Shown here piece by piece: positions 26,219 to 35,737 of a stretch of DNA of 64,000 bases. Position 1 is the stretch's first letter. Every line of letters begins with the position of its first letter. Below the pieces are notes generated by a model that saw only the letters and a list, made by a program, of their open reading frames with translations, was not told the origin of the DNA and ran no database searches. The translations under genes were made by a program, and so were the position numbers. This DNA is from Verrucomicrobiota bacterium (lineage in GTDB: Bacteria; Verrucomicrobiota; Verrucomicrobiia; Limisphaerales; JADJPG01), in contig JADJPG010000019.1 in the NCBI GenBank assembly GCA_016713365.1, forward strand, positions 48,464 to 112,463. The letters run 5' to 3'.

Positions 26219-29200
26219 TTACGGCGTGCGCAGCCGGAAGAAACCGGAACCGCCTGCGCGCGGCACCGTCACTTCGATGTTCTGGAGAACCGCAGCCGAG
26301 GCAACATTCGTCACCGTCGTCCACGAACCGCTGGTCAGGCTCATCCGCTGCTCCAGCACGCTCGCGCGGTTCGGCGCGACCGTGAAGGTGAGCCTTAGCT
26401 GGTTACCCGTCACCGTCTGGATGGAATCGATGCGCGACTCCGTCGCCGACGCGAAACGCCACGGCGTGCGCAGCCGGAAGAACTTCATCGGGCTGCTCAC
26501 CGGCACCACGACTTGAACGGTCCGCGTCGTGGCCTCCGCCGCGATGTCCTGCACCGGCGTCCACGAGCTCCCGAAGCTCGATGTCGCCTCGACCGTGTAG
26601 GTCTGATTCGCAAACGCGGTGAAGGTCAGCACCACGTTCGTGCCGTCGACCGAGAGCGCGATCGAACTAATCGAGACTCCACTGGACGCATCACGAGGAT
26701 TACTGCCCATCCGGAACTCAGCCAGGTTCGTCAAACCGTCATTGTCGGAATCGAGTCCGGCGTCGAGCGGATTGAACGGGTCGAATCCGAACTGCGTTTC
26801 CCAGCTGTCCGGCAGGCCATCGTTGTCCGTGTCGCCCGTGGTCACAGTCGGCCCGGGGGTCGGCGAATCGGCAAACCAGTTGGCGGGGTCATTGCCAAAC
26901 TCCGTCGCCGTCATGCGATGCAGCGAGAAACCGATGCCATCCGCGTTGATCGGCCACGGCGCCACATCCGCGTAGCGCACGCGCTCAACGAGGATCGAGT
27001 CAACGCCGTCCACATCCGGAATGCCGGGCTTGCGCAACTCCACGTCGTCCGAGTCATTGCCGAGCTTGCCGCTGTAGGGACCGACAATCGGCGTCTCCGT
27101 TGTGAGATTGTAGCGGCCGCGGAAGCCGGCCAGCGCAGTCGGGTTGTTCACCGGATCGAAGCTCACCACCAGCAGGTAGCCGCCGGGGGCAATCACCGTT
27201 CCCGGCGCGAAGTCGAAGTCGACCGCGTCGCGCAGGCGCCAGCTGTTCGTGCCCTCGACCAACCCCACAGGCGTCGTGCTGATGTTGTGCAGCTCGATGT
27301 ATTCGTCACGCGTGTTGTCATTCGTACCGTCGTCCGGCGGATGATACATGATCTCGCTGATGACGACCGGACCCACGCGCGGATACGCGTTGGTTGCTCC
27401 AGCGCCCTCGCGGAATTCTTCGACGGTATCCGGGTCATCCACGCCAAACGTGCGCGCGCTTAGCGCCACGAATTCCACCCGACCATCGCTGGTCAAATGG
27501 CGGCCAAAGGAAACGCCGTTGTCCGCCGCACCGAAATCCACCGCGGCGCGATAGCCGGTCAGCGCATTGTTCGCAAACGCGCTCAGAACGACCTCGTCAC
27601 CGTGCGAACTGATGGCGAACGGAATCGCGGCCTGTTCGGCATTCGTGAACGCCGTTTCATAGATCACCACGAAGCCCTTCGCCGGAACGATCGTGGTCGA
27701 CGGAATCTGATACTTCCGCAGGGAACCCCGGTCATCGCTCAGCCACCAGCCGCTGATATTGATCGGCGCGCCGGTGGTGTTGCGCAGTTCAATCGCGTCT
27801 TCGAGCGGTGAATCGGTGTGGGTCAGCACTTCGCTGATCACGATATCCGTCAGCTCGCGCCAGTTCGATTCACCGGGAGATTGCGTACCGGGGAAGCGCA
27901 CAACGTTCGTCGCGCCATCCGGGAAACGGCCTTCCGAGATGTCGCTGATCTGCGCGCCGAACGAGACGCCGTTGATCAACACGCCGGCGGCTGTCGAGAT
28001 GCCGAGTGATTCGCCGGCACCGCGCAGCGAAAAGCCCACGTGATCGGCGCCAGCGCCTGCGTTGTTATCCGCAACGAAGCGTTGATACGCGTTCGTGCCG
28101 AAGCCGAGGTAGGACAGCGCCGGAATCACGTGCTTCGTGCGGTTGTTCAAGTCGTCCGTGAGATGCAGCCCGCCGATGGCGACCGGCAGGGAGTTGGGAT
28201 TGTAGAGTTCGAACCAGTCGTCATCGCCCGGAGCCGGATCCGCCAGCCACTCGTTGATCTTCAAGTTCGCGATATCGCCAAGCGTGGTCACCGCCGCGTT
28301 CGCGGCGTTCGGAGTCGGGAGGGTCAGGCGGAACGCGCCCGTGCCATCCGGCACCCGGCCGATGGAAAGGTCCGCAGCCTGCAAACCATAGGTCACCGAC
28401 GCCAGCAAACTGCCGCCGCTGACCTGCGCATCGAAGAGATACACGCCGCCGCCAGAGGACTTCAGCGCGAAGTTCGTGTTCACCAGCGGGCCGGAAATCC
28501 GGCTGCCCGGATCACAGAGCACGCGAAGATACGCGCCAGGCGACAAGGTCACGCCCGCCGGGAAGACGAAGCGTCGCGGCTGCAAGGTGTCATCAGTGAG
28601 GCTGTAGTCCGCGAGGTTCAACGCGTTGGTCGTGCCGTTGTAGAGCTCAACCCAGTCCGGCGTGCGACTGTCTTCCAGTGCGCTCGCGTTGTTGGCCAGC
28701 ACTTCGTTGATGACGAGCGCGCCGCCCTGCGGATTGACAACGATGAGCGGATTCGGTGCGCCCGGCGTCGGAGTGTCGAAATACGCAAGGTTTCCGCCGC
28801 CGTTCGGACTGCGACCTTGCGAGACATTCAAGCGCTGCGTTTGATAGTAGACGCAGTCGATGGGAGTCAGGTTCGACAGGAACAGCCCAATCTCGCCCTG
28901 GTCACCGTTGGGACCGAAGTTCAGGTGATCCGCGCCAGCGCCAGCGTCGCCGTCCGCGACGAGACGTTGGTAGCCGAAGCCCGCCATGAAGCTAAGCGCC
29001 GGAATCTCGTGGCGGTTCTTGCGTCCGATGATTTCGTCGCTGAGGAACAATCCACCGAGCGACACTGGCAACGCGCCCGGATTGTAGAGTTCAACGAAGT
29101 CGTTGTTGAACGGGGTTGTGGCGATGGCGAGCCATTCGTTGATCCGCAGCACCGTCGGACTGCCGAGACGCGCGCCGCGATTGGCAGCCCCAAAGGTCGG

Positions 29201-32200
29201 GGTCGTCAACTCCCACGAACCATCCACGCTGCGGCCGATCGAAAGATCGGTGACTTGCAGACCAAACGTGATCGAGTCGATCGTCGTGCCGCCGCGCGAC
29301 GCCGCGTCCACGAGATAGAGTGACTGGCCATCCTGCGCGATCGTGAAGCCGGTGTGATAACCGGGCGCGCCGCTCGCGTTGTCCGCGAACACCGTGAGAT
29401 AGCCGCCCGCCGGAATGCTCGCGCCAGCCGGGAAGATGAACTTGTCCGGCGACGTGAGATCATCCGTCAGGCGAACTCCCGCGAGATTCACCGGAGCGCC
29501 ACTTTCGTTGTAGAGCTCGATGGCATCCGGCGTGGCACCCGCATTCACCAACACGCCGGAATTCGCCGCGAGAATTTCGTTCAAGCGGAGAGGCGACCGC
29601 GCGGTGTTGACTGTCCATGTCCGCGAAGTCGTGACCACCGCGTCCACACCGAAGGCCGGATCATCCTGGAAGAATGCGGAGTCGCGCTTGCCGACCACTT
29701 CGACAAAGTGCGGGCCGTTGGCCAGCGCGGTGAGGGTGATCGGCGTGGCCGTGGGAATCTCCGCACTCCACGCGCCGCCATCCAGACGCCAGCGGTAATG
29801 CGTGTAACCGGAGCCATCGGCAAAGCCACTGGTTGGAACACCGGCGGTGCGATTCACGCCGACGAACAGCGTCGCACTGTTGAGGGACGTCGTTTCCGCC
29901 GGCTCGCCAGTGATGGACACGCCAATCGGAATCACGCCGCCCTGATCGCGCCCTTGCGGGCCGGCGTTGCGCGCGGGAGAACCGGGCTGCAGGCTGAACC
30001 AATCCCACAACACCTGTGCCGCCTCCCATGAGTTGAAGGCCCTGGTCTCCGCGAGCGTTGGAATCTTCTTCAGCAGCGGATCGACATTGCTGTTGCCACC
30101 ACCGAGACCGTTCCACGCCGCGCCGGTGAGCTGATGGATGATGTTGTTCGTGTAGGTGACGACCGCCGTGGTCACGTGGCGCGTGAGGTTCTCGGCGTCG
30201 AGAATGATGTTGCCCTCCAGATAAATCCCCGCGCCCTGCGTGGTAAACGTCCCCTGCTCGTTCATGTCCGCGAGAATCACCACGGCGGTGTTCGTGTCCT
30301 CACTGCCGACCTTCGTCTGGTGAACGATCGTGTTGTTCACCATCGTGTAGAAATTGCCCTGCTTCGCGTTCGCCGCATGATCCACGTCGAAGAACAGGTT
30401 GCCGACGACGGTGACCTGCGATGTATCCGCGTTGTCCGCGCCGCCAGAGACTGCGCTCGCCGAATCGGGCGAACCATTCCGATGCGTGTGCAGGAAGATG
30501 TTTCCTTCCACCCACGCGTCAGTGCTGTCGAGGTCCAGCAAATCATCATCGCTGCCCATGAAGACGTTGTTGATGACCTGAAGAATCGGCCCGGGACGAT
30601 TGCCGCCGGTGAAATCCAGCGCGTCGCTGTAGCCCTGAGTCTTGCCCCAATAGTTGCGCGTAAAGATGCCGCGTCCACCAGCCTTGATGCCGCCGGAGCC
30701 GTGCGTCTGTTCGAAGCTCGCGGTGCCCGCCGGGAACACGCAGTTCTGCACCACGAACGACGCACCATCCAGCGCGAGATACTGCCGCGTGGTGTTGCCA
30801 AAGGTCAGATGATCGAGCCAGACCGTGCCGTCGGCGACTTCGACCGCGATGTCACCGTTGCCTTCGATGTGAACGTAAGACATCCGCGTCTCAGGCGAGT
30901 TCGCCGCACCGTTGATCGTGATGCCGCCCCAGTTCGCGGAACCGGGAACCGCCGCGAACCGAATGCGCGCGGTGTCCGTGCCCTCGGCGAGCAGACGACC
31001 GCCATTGGCCACGATGAAATTCACTCCCGGTCGCAACAACACCGTCGCGCCCGGCTGGATGGTGAGCGTGGTGCCGCTGGCCACCGTAAGCGCTGCCGTG
31101 ACCTCGTAAGGCCCGCCCGCCGCCGTCCACACCGTGTCGGCGCTGAGATTGCCGGAAACAGTCTGCGCGGCGCCGTTGTCGTAGCGGATGTCCACGGTCT
31201 GCCGTGCAAATTCCACGCCGTTGGCATCGATCGACTGCACCAGCACGCGATTGATGCCCGGGTTCAGAACCACGTTGTTCGTCCAGCGCGCTTCCCAGGG
31301 CGAACGCTGCGCCTCGACGCCATTCACGAGCACCTTGCGGGTGTGAACGGCGTGTGAAGTTCCGAAGAGCGTGGCGCTCGGACCGGTCGCGGTCAGGTAA
31401 CCGTTCGCAACACTAAGCGAACTGCCCACGGTCAGATTCGTCGGGATGAGCGAGAGAACAACACTGCGACGGTTGTTCGCGAACGTCTTCATTCCGTCGA
31501 TGGTCACCGTCGTCGGACCGTTGCCCCAACCGGAGAGCATCTGGTCGAAGAGCGGATTCAGCTCAGACGGATGGAAGACCGTGTCGCACAATCGCAGCAG
31601 CTCACCGAAGTAAACCGGCACGAACACTTCGTTCGTCATCAGGCGGCGTAGCACCGGCATGTTTGCCTCTCGACCGCCAAATCCGCCACCGCCACCGCCG
31701 CCGTTGTTCGGTGGGTTCAACATCATGAAGAGCGTCGGATTGCCACTGTTGTTCGTTGTCGTGGTGTAGGATCCCGTCGTGTCGCCCTGGCCGAAAATCG
31801 TGTCGAAGTCATGGCCGATGGGCGAGAAGCGCGGATCCTTGATGCCGCGGTAGAGCGCGTAGTCGTCGCCGCGGCCGTTGAACATCGACGTTTCTCCGTA
31901 GCAGGTCAGCGTGCCGATCGCGAAGTAGCGCATCCACATCTCCACGTTGATGTTCGTGCTCACCATCTGGATGTAATCCTCGAGAGGCGCGTTGGTCTGG
32001 GTGAGGGCATAGGTCAGCGCCATCAAGTCCGACCAGTCATTCTCCGTGCCGTTGGAAGCCTTGAAGTATCCGGTATTGAGATAGGTCACCGCATTTGTTC
32101 CGAGATAGCCCAAGCTGGCGGAGTGATTTCCGGTCGAGGCGCGATAGACATTTCCGTCGCCGTCATCGGGATAAAGGTTCGCCATCAGATCGCCGCCGAC

Positions 32201-35200
32201 CGGCAGGAGCATGATAAACGCGCCGTAGCCGGATCCGGAACCGCCACCGGGCGCCGTGAGACGCGCGGGGTTCACTCCGTTGATGCGATACTGAATGATG
32301 CGTGCGTCAGAGGAGAGCAGACCCGCCTTGCGCGAAACGGCCGCGCCCATGATCTGCGAATGCACATGCAGCCCGTTCAAGTTCACGGCCGAGAGATCGT
32401 TCCAACGATTATCGTTCGGAATGTTAAGGCGGTTGTTCGGCGGCGTTTGAGAACGCGAACCAGCACCGCGCACACGGACACCGCAAAGGTAACGCACCTT
32501 CGTGCCGTCACCGTCCATGCTGATGAAGGTGTTGTTCGCCTCCGCATCGCTGTTGCGATCACCCGGCGGGAACGCGCCGCGTTCGGTGCCCGTCATGATG
32601 ACGCGGAACGCCGGCATTGGGTTGGTAATGTCCTCGTCGTCGATCTGGAAGAGAGCGTTCGCGACCTGTGCGAGCGAGCCGTTCGGTTCCATCGCCGGAG
32701 CCGGCCACGTGCGCGCATTGCCGGTGGCATCGGTCGCCTGCACGTAGAATTCCACCACGGTGCCGTTCGGCGCCGGCGGCAATTGCGCACCAAACACACC
32801 GTCGCCTGCCAGACCGTCACCGTGGGCGCCGTCATCGAACATCGTCACTGCGTTGAACGCCCCGGGGCTGGTCGACGTATGATCCCGCTGGAACAAAGTC
32901 ACCGTGCTGGCGCTGACGGGTTGTTCATCGCGAATGCGAGCGGTGACGAAAACGGTGTCCGCGGACTTGGGCACCAGCGGGAAATGCGTCACGTCGAGGA
33001 TGAGCGGAGCGACGTTGCCGCTGATGACGGAGTTGACCGCTCCCGGCGTGCCACCGATCGACGCGCTCGGTTTCCAGTTCTGTCCCGACCCATTGCCCAA
33101 CGCCGCGTTCGCCAGCTCGATGGAGCTGCCCAGCCCGTCTGCGAGCGAATACCAGCCCCAGCCAGAGGAACCGCGGTGGGTCACTTGATGGCAGAGGATG
33201 CGCCCCGTGGCGGGCGTCGCCGGAGTGCCGGCAACGGTGAAGGTAAACGTGGAGACAGTGACGTTTCCGATCGTGTACTGCCCGTTGTATTCAGGCTGAT
33301 CGGCACCCGAGATGACGACGGTATCGCCGCCGACGAAGCCGTGGTCGAAAATGGTGACGGTTGCCGTGTTTCCGTTGCGGGTCAGGCCTTCGACGAGATC
33401 AACGCCGCGTCCGCGCACGCGCTGGCCCCAATCGCCCTGGGTCGCAAACTGAACCTCGTTCACCGACTCGCCCAACGCGGTTTCCAGTTCGATGGTTTCA
33501 TCGCTGTTGGCGAGGCGACCGGACCAGCCGCCGATGACGTCAGTCACTTCCGGATATTTCGCCGCGAACGTCGCGACGTCGGCCGCGACCACGAGATAAC
33601 CGTTGGCCGGAACATTCACGCTCGGGAACGTGAAATTCACGCCGCGGGTGAATCGCCATCCGGCGAGATTGATCGGGCTGGCCGTCACGTTGCGCAGTTC
33701 GATCCATTCTTCCGCCGGGTTGCCACCCAGCGGATTAAACATAATCTCGTTGATCAACACCTTGCCCGCGAAGCTCGCGTTCGGATCGAGATTGTAGATC
33801 CATTGACCGCCGGTGAAGAGGTTCGGCGCCGGCGTGGCGAGATCGCCGATGCCGGTAGTGTCCGCCCAGCGGACTTCCACCACGCCGTTGGACGGCGGCA
33901 GGAAATTGAACGTGTAAGGACCGGCGCCCGCGCCGCTCACGGACAGCGGGCGGCGGTTGTTGATGATGAGATCGTTGGTGTCCACTCCAGTAACCGCTTC
34001 GGTAAACGTCACGCGAATTGAGGACAACGAACGAATCGTAATGCCGGGCGCGGGGTCAACAGTCGCGACAGACGGTGCGACGTTGTCCGGCGTGGAGTAA
34101 CTCCACGTGGCGCCGGGCCCGGTGGCGTCGAAGGAATTCGGCACCGGTGCGAGATCGCGAATGCCGTGGGCGTTGAGCCACGAGATGTTCACGACCGTGG
34201 CATTCGGCTGCGGGAAGGTGAAGGTAAAGGTCGCAGGCCCGCCGCTGACCGATGAAGCGCCGACGCCATTCACGCGGAAGTCCGTGGCGTTCACGCCGGC
34301 AACCGGTTCGCTGAAGGTCAGCGTTACCTGCGTCAGGTTCGTCACCTGCACACCGCGCGCCGGCACCACGCTCACGATGCTCGGCGGCGTTTGATCCACG
34401 AGGGTGTAATTCCACAAACTGCCCTGACGGGTGAGATCAAAGGAGTTCGACGGCACATCGAGATCCGTGATGCCGTGACCGGCTGCCCAGGTGATGGCGA
34501 CGGGACCGTAGGCCGGCTGCGGGAAGCTGAACACGTAGTTCGCACCGGAGCCGGAAACCGAGGCCGCCGCGGTGCCGTTAATCAGGAAGTCACTCGCGTT
34601 CACGCCGGTGACCGGTTCGCTGAAGAGGACAGCGATCTGCGTAAGCTCGATGATGGTGCCCGCCGCGGGCGTCTGCGAGAGAATCGTCGGCGTGCTCGGA
34701 TTCAGGAACGTGAACTGGAAGGTCGAGCCGGGCGCCGTGCCGTCGAACGGCTTGGCCGGCACGTCGAAGTCCACAATGTCATCGTTCGCCGCCCACGCGA
34801 TGTTGACGGTTCCGAACGGCGGTTGCGGGAAGCTGAACGTGTAAATCGAATTGCTCGTTCCACCCGTGACGCCCGTCGCCGGAACGCCATTGACCAACAG
34901 GTCCGAAGCGTCGACTCCGGTCACGGGCTCGAGGAATCGAACAGTGAGATTGGTCAGGAAGAAGACCGTTCCCGCAGCCGGCGAAACCGATGTGATGCGC
35001 GGCGCGACGAGCTTCGGATCGGCGAGATAAGTGAAGAGCTGGGCGTTGAAACCGAAGTCGCCGCTGTTCACCGTTTGATTGAGCGCATGCACGGCGAGCG
35101 TGTTGGCGCCGTCGCGGAGATAGAGCGCGGGATTCGGCAGCGTGTAGGTGACATACGCCGCGCCGCTGGCGGAAGGCTCGTTCGCGCCCGCCGTGGCGTT

Positions 35201-35737
35201 TCCATTATACGGAATGTCGCCGCCCGGCGCGTTGACGCGGGCCACTTCGATTCCATTAATCCACGCGACAAATCCGTCGTCGGACTGCGCCGCGAGCAGA
35301 AGATTCGTGATGGCGCCGGCGTCCTGAATAGAGAACTCCCGGCGCAAATAGATGGTGGAATAATTGCCGACCATGTCGTTGAGCAGCGTGCCCGGATTGG
35401 CCGCAGAATTATACGGGTCCCCGAAATAAAACGGCGCCGCCGAGGAAGCCCAAGCGGAGTCGTCGAAAGCCGGCTGACGCCACGCCGCGATCGGCACCGA
35501 CGCTTCAGCCTGGCCTTTGAACAGGCGCCAGACCGCGTTCGATTGCGAGAGCGCCGTGCGGGCGTCGAGCGTATAACTCCAGTTCGTGCTCGGAAACGCA
35601 TTCGGAACCGCCGCGAGGTCGACGATGCCGTTGCCGGCGGCCCAAGTGACATTCACAAGGCCTGACGCCGGTTGCGAAAAACTGAACGTGTAAGCCGCAC
35701 CCGAGCCGTTCACCGCAAACGCCGGCTGGCCATTCAC
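26219..35737 (-). CDS. Giant surface protein 2, main C-terminal part (CotH-like, beta-helix, lamin-tail domains)
   Basis: Main portion of a ~4,005-residue secreted protein whose N-terminus is the next entry; the apparent start is inside an SbsA-like Ig module, not a real start. In order: Big_5/SbsA-like Ig modules, the first of seven lamin-tail-like domains (INEIMFNPLGGNPAEEWIELRN), a CotH-kinase-like domain (GVRVRGAGS near 32450; HDFDTIFG near 31800), a right-handed beta-helix (~31150-30150), then six more lamin-tail-like domains (29600-27150) marked by (I/V)(N/S)E...(D/E)xxELxN, a TSP3-like Asp-rich segment (DTDNDGLPDSW) and two copies of the W...FFRLRTP terminal module. CotH proteins are known spore-coat or surface kinases; activity here is unproven. 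A hairpin terminator follows. Confidence 0.85.
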   Translation of the reverse strand: MNGQPAFAVNGSGAAYTFSFSQPASGLVNVTWAAGNGIVDLAAVPNAFPSTNWSYTLDARTALSQSNAVWRLFKGQAEASVPIAAWRQPAFDDSAWASSAAPFYFGDPYNSAANPGTLLNDMVGNYSTIYLRREFSIQDAGAITNLLLAAQSDDGFVAWINGIEVARVNAPGGDIPYNGNATAGANEPSASGAAYVTYTLPNPALYLRDGANTLAVHALNQTVNSGDFGFNAQLFTYLADPKLVAPRITSVSPAAGTVFFLTNLTVRFLEPVTGVDASDLLVNGVPATGVTGGTSNSIYTFSFPQPPFGTVNIAWAANDDIVDFDVPAKPFDGTAPGSTFQFTFLNPSTPTILSQTPAAGTIIELTQIAVLFSEPVTGVNASDFLINGTAAASVSGSGANYVFSFPQPAYGPVAITWAAGHGITDLDVPSNSFDLTRQGSLWNYTLVDQTPPSIVSVVPARGVQVTNLTQVTLTFSEPVAGVNATDFRVNGVGASSVSGGPATFTFTFPQPNATVVNISWLNAHGIRDLAPVPNSFDATGPGATWSYSTPDNVAPSVATVDPAPGITIRSLSSIRVTFTEAVTGVDTNDLIINNRRPLSVSGAGAGPYTFNFLPPSNGVVEVRWADTTGIGDLATPAPNLFTGGQWIYNLDPNASFAGKVLINEIMFNPLGGNPAEEWIELRNVTASPINLAGWRFTRGVNFTFPSVNVPANGYLVVAADVATFAAKYPEVTDVIGGWSGRLANSDETIELETALGESVNEVQFATQGDWGQRVRGRGVDLVEGLTRNGNTATVTIFDHGFVGGDTVVISGADQPEYNGQYTIGNVTVSTFTFTVAGTPATPATGRILCHQVTHRGSSGWGWYSLADGLGSSIELANAALGNGSGQNWKPSASIGGTPGAVNSVISGNVAPLILDVTHFPLVPKSADTVFVTARIRDEQPVSASTVTLFQRDHTSTSPGAFNAVTMFDDGAHGDGLAGDGVFGAQLPPAPNGTVVEFYVQATDATGNARTWPAPAMEPNGSLAQVANALFQIDDEDITNPMPAFRVIMTGTERGAFPPGDRNSDAEANNTFISMDGDGTKVRYLCGVRVRGAGSRSQTPPNNRLNIPNDNRWNDLSAVNLNGLHVHSQIMGAAVSRKAGLLSSDARIIQYRINGVNPARLTAPGGGSGSGYGAFIMLLPVGGDLMANLYPDDGDGNVYRASTGNHSASLGYLGTNAVTYLNTGYFKASNGTENDWSDLMALTYALTQTNAPLEDYIQMVSTNINVEMWMRYFAIGTLTCYGETSMFNGRGDDYALYRGIKDPRFSPIGHDFDTIFGQGDTTGSYTTTTNNSGNPTLFMMLNPPNNGGGGGGGFGGREANMPVLRRLMTNEVFVPVYFGELLRLCDTVFHPSELNPLFDQMLSGWGNGPTTVTIDGMKTFANNRRSVVLSLIPTNLTVGSSLSVANGYLTATGPSATLFGTSHAVHTRKVLVNGVEAQRSPWEARWTNNVVLNPGINRVLVQSIDANGVEFARQTVDIRYDNGAAQTVSGNLSADTVWTAAGGPYEVTAALTVASGTTLTIQPGATVLLRPGVNFIVANGGRLLAEGTDTARIRFAAVPGSANWGGITINGAANSPETRMSYVHIEGNGDIAVEVADGTVWLDHLTFGNTTRQYLALDGASFVVQNCVFPAGTASFEQTHGSGGIKAGGRGIFTRNYWGKTQGYSDALDFTGGNRPGPILQVINNVFMGSDDDLLDLDSTDAWVEGNIFLHTHRNGSPDSASAVSGGADNADTSQVTVVGNLFFDVDHAANAKQGNFYTMVNNTIVHQTKVGSEDTNTAVVILADMNEQGTFTTQGAGIYLEGNIILDAENLTRHVTTAVVTYTNNIIHQLTGAAWNGLGGGNSNVDPLLKKIPTLAETRAFNSWEAAQVLWDWFSLQPGSPARNAGPQGRDQGGVIPIGVSITGEPAETTSLNSATLFVGVNRTAGVPTSGFADGSGYTHYRWRLDGGAWSAEIPTATPITLTALANGPHFVEVVGKRDSAFFQDDPAFGVDAVVTTSRTWTVNTARSPLRLNEILAANSGVLVNAGATPDAIELYNESGAPVNLAGVRLTDDLTSPDKFIFPAGASIPAGGYLTVFADNASGAPGYHTGFTIAQDGQSLYLVDAASRGGTTIDSITFGLQVTDLSIGRSVDGSWELTTPTFGAANRGARLGSPTVLRINEWLAIATTPFNNDFVELYNPGALPVSLGGLFLSDEIIGRKNRHEIPALSFMAGFGYQRLVADGDAGAGADHLNFGPNGDQGEIGLFLSNLTPIDCVYYQTQRLNVSQGRSPNGGGNLAYFDTPTPGAPNPLIVVNPQGGALVINEVLANNASALEDSRTPDWVELYNGTTNALNLADYSLTDDTLQPRRFVFPAGVTLSPGAYLRVLCDPGSRISGPLVNTNFALKSSGGGVYLFDAQVSGGSLLASVTYGLQAADLSIGRVPDGTGAFRLTLPTPNAANAAVTTLGDIANLKINEWLADPAPGDDDWFELYNPNSLPVAIGGLHLTDDLNNRTKHVIPALSYLGFGTNAYQRFVADNNAGAGADHVGFSLRGAGESLGISTAAGVLINGVSFGAQISDISEGRFPDGATNVVRFPGTQSPGESNWRELTDIVISEVLTHTDSPLEDAIELRNTTGAPINISGWWLSDDRGSLRKYQIPSTTIVPAKGFVVIYETAFTNAEQAAIPFAISSHGDEVVLSAFANNALTGYRAAVDFGAADNGVSFGRHLTSDGRVEFVALSARTFGVDDPDTVEEFREGAGATNAYPRVGPVVISEIMYHPPDDGTNDNTRDEYIELHNISTTPVGLVEGTNSWRLRDAVDFDFAPGTVIAPGGYLLVVSFDPVNNPTALAGFRGRYNLTTETPIVGPYSGKLGNDSDDVELRKPGIPDVDGVDSILVERVRYADVAPWPINADGIGFSLHRMTATEFGNDPANWFADSPTPGPTVTTGDTDNDGLPDSWETQFGFDPFNPLDAGLDSDNDGLTNLAEFRMGSNPRDASSGVSISSIALSVDGTNVVLTFTAFANQTYTVEATSSFGSSWTPVQDIAAEATTRTVQVVVPVSSPMKFFRLRTPWRFASATESRIDSIQTVTGNQLRLTFTVAPNRASVLEQRMSLTSGSWTTVTNVASAAVLQNIEVTVPRAGGSGFFRLRTP

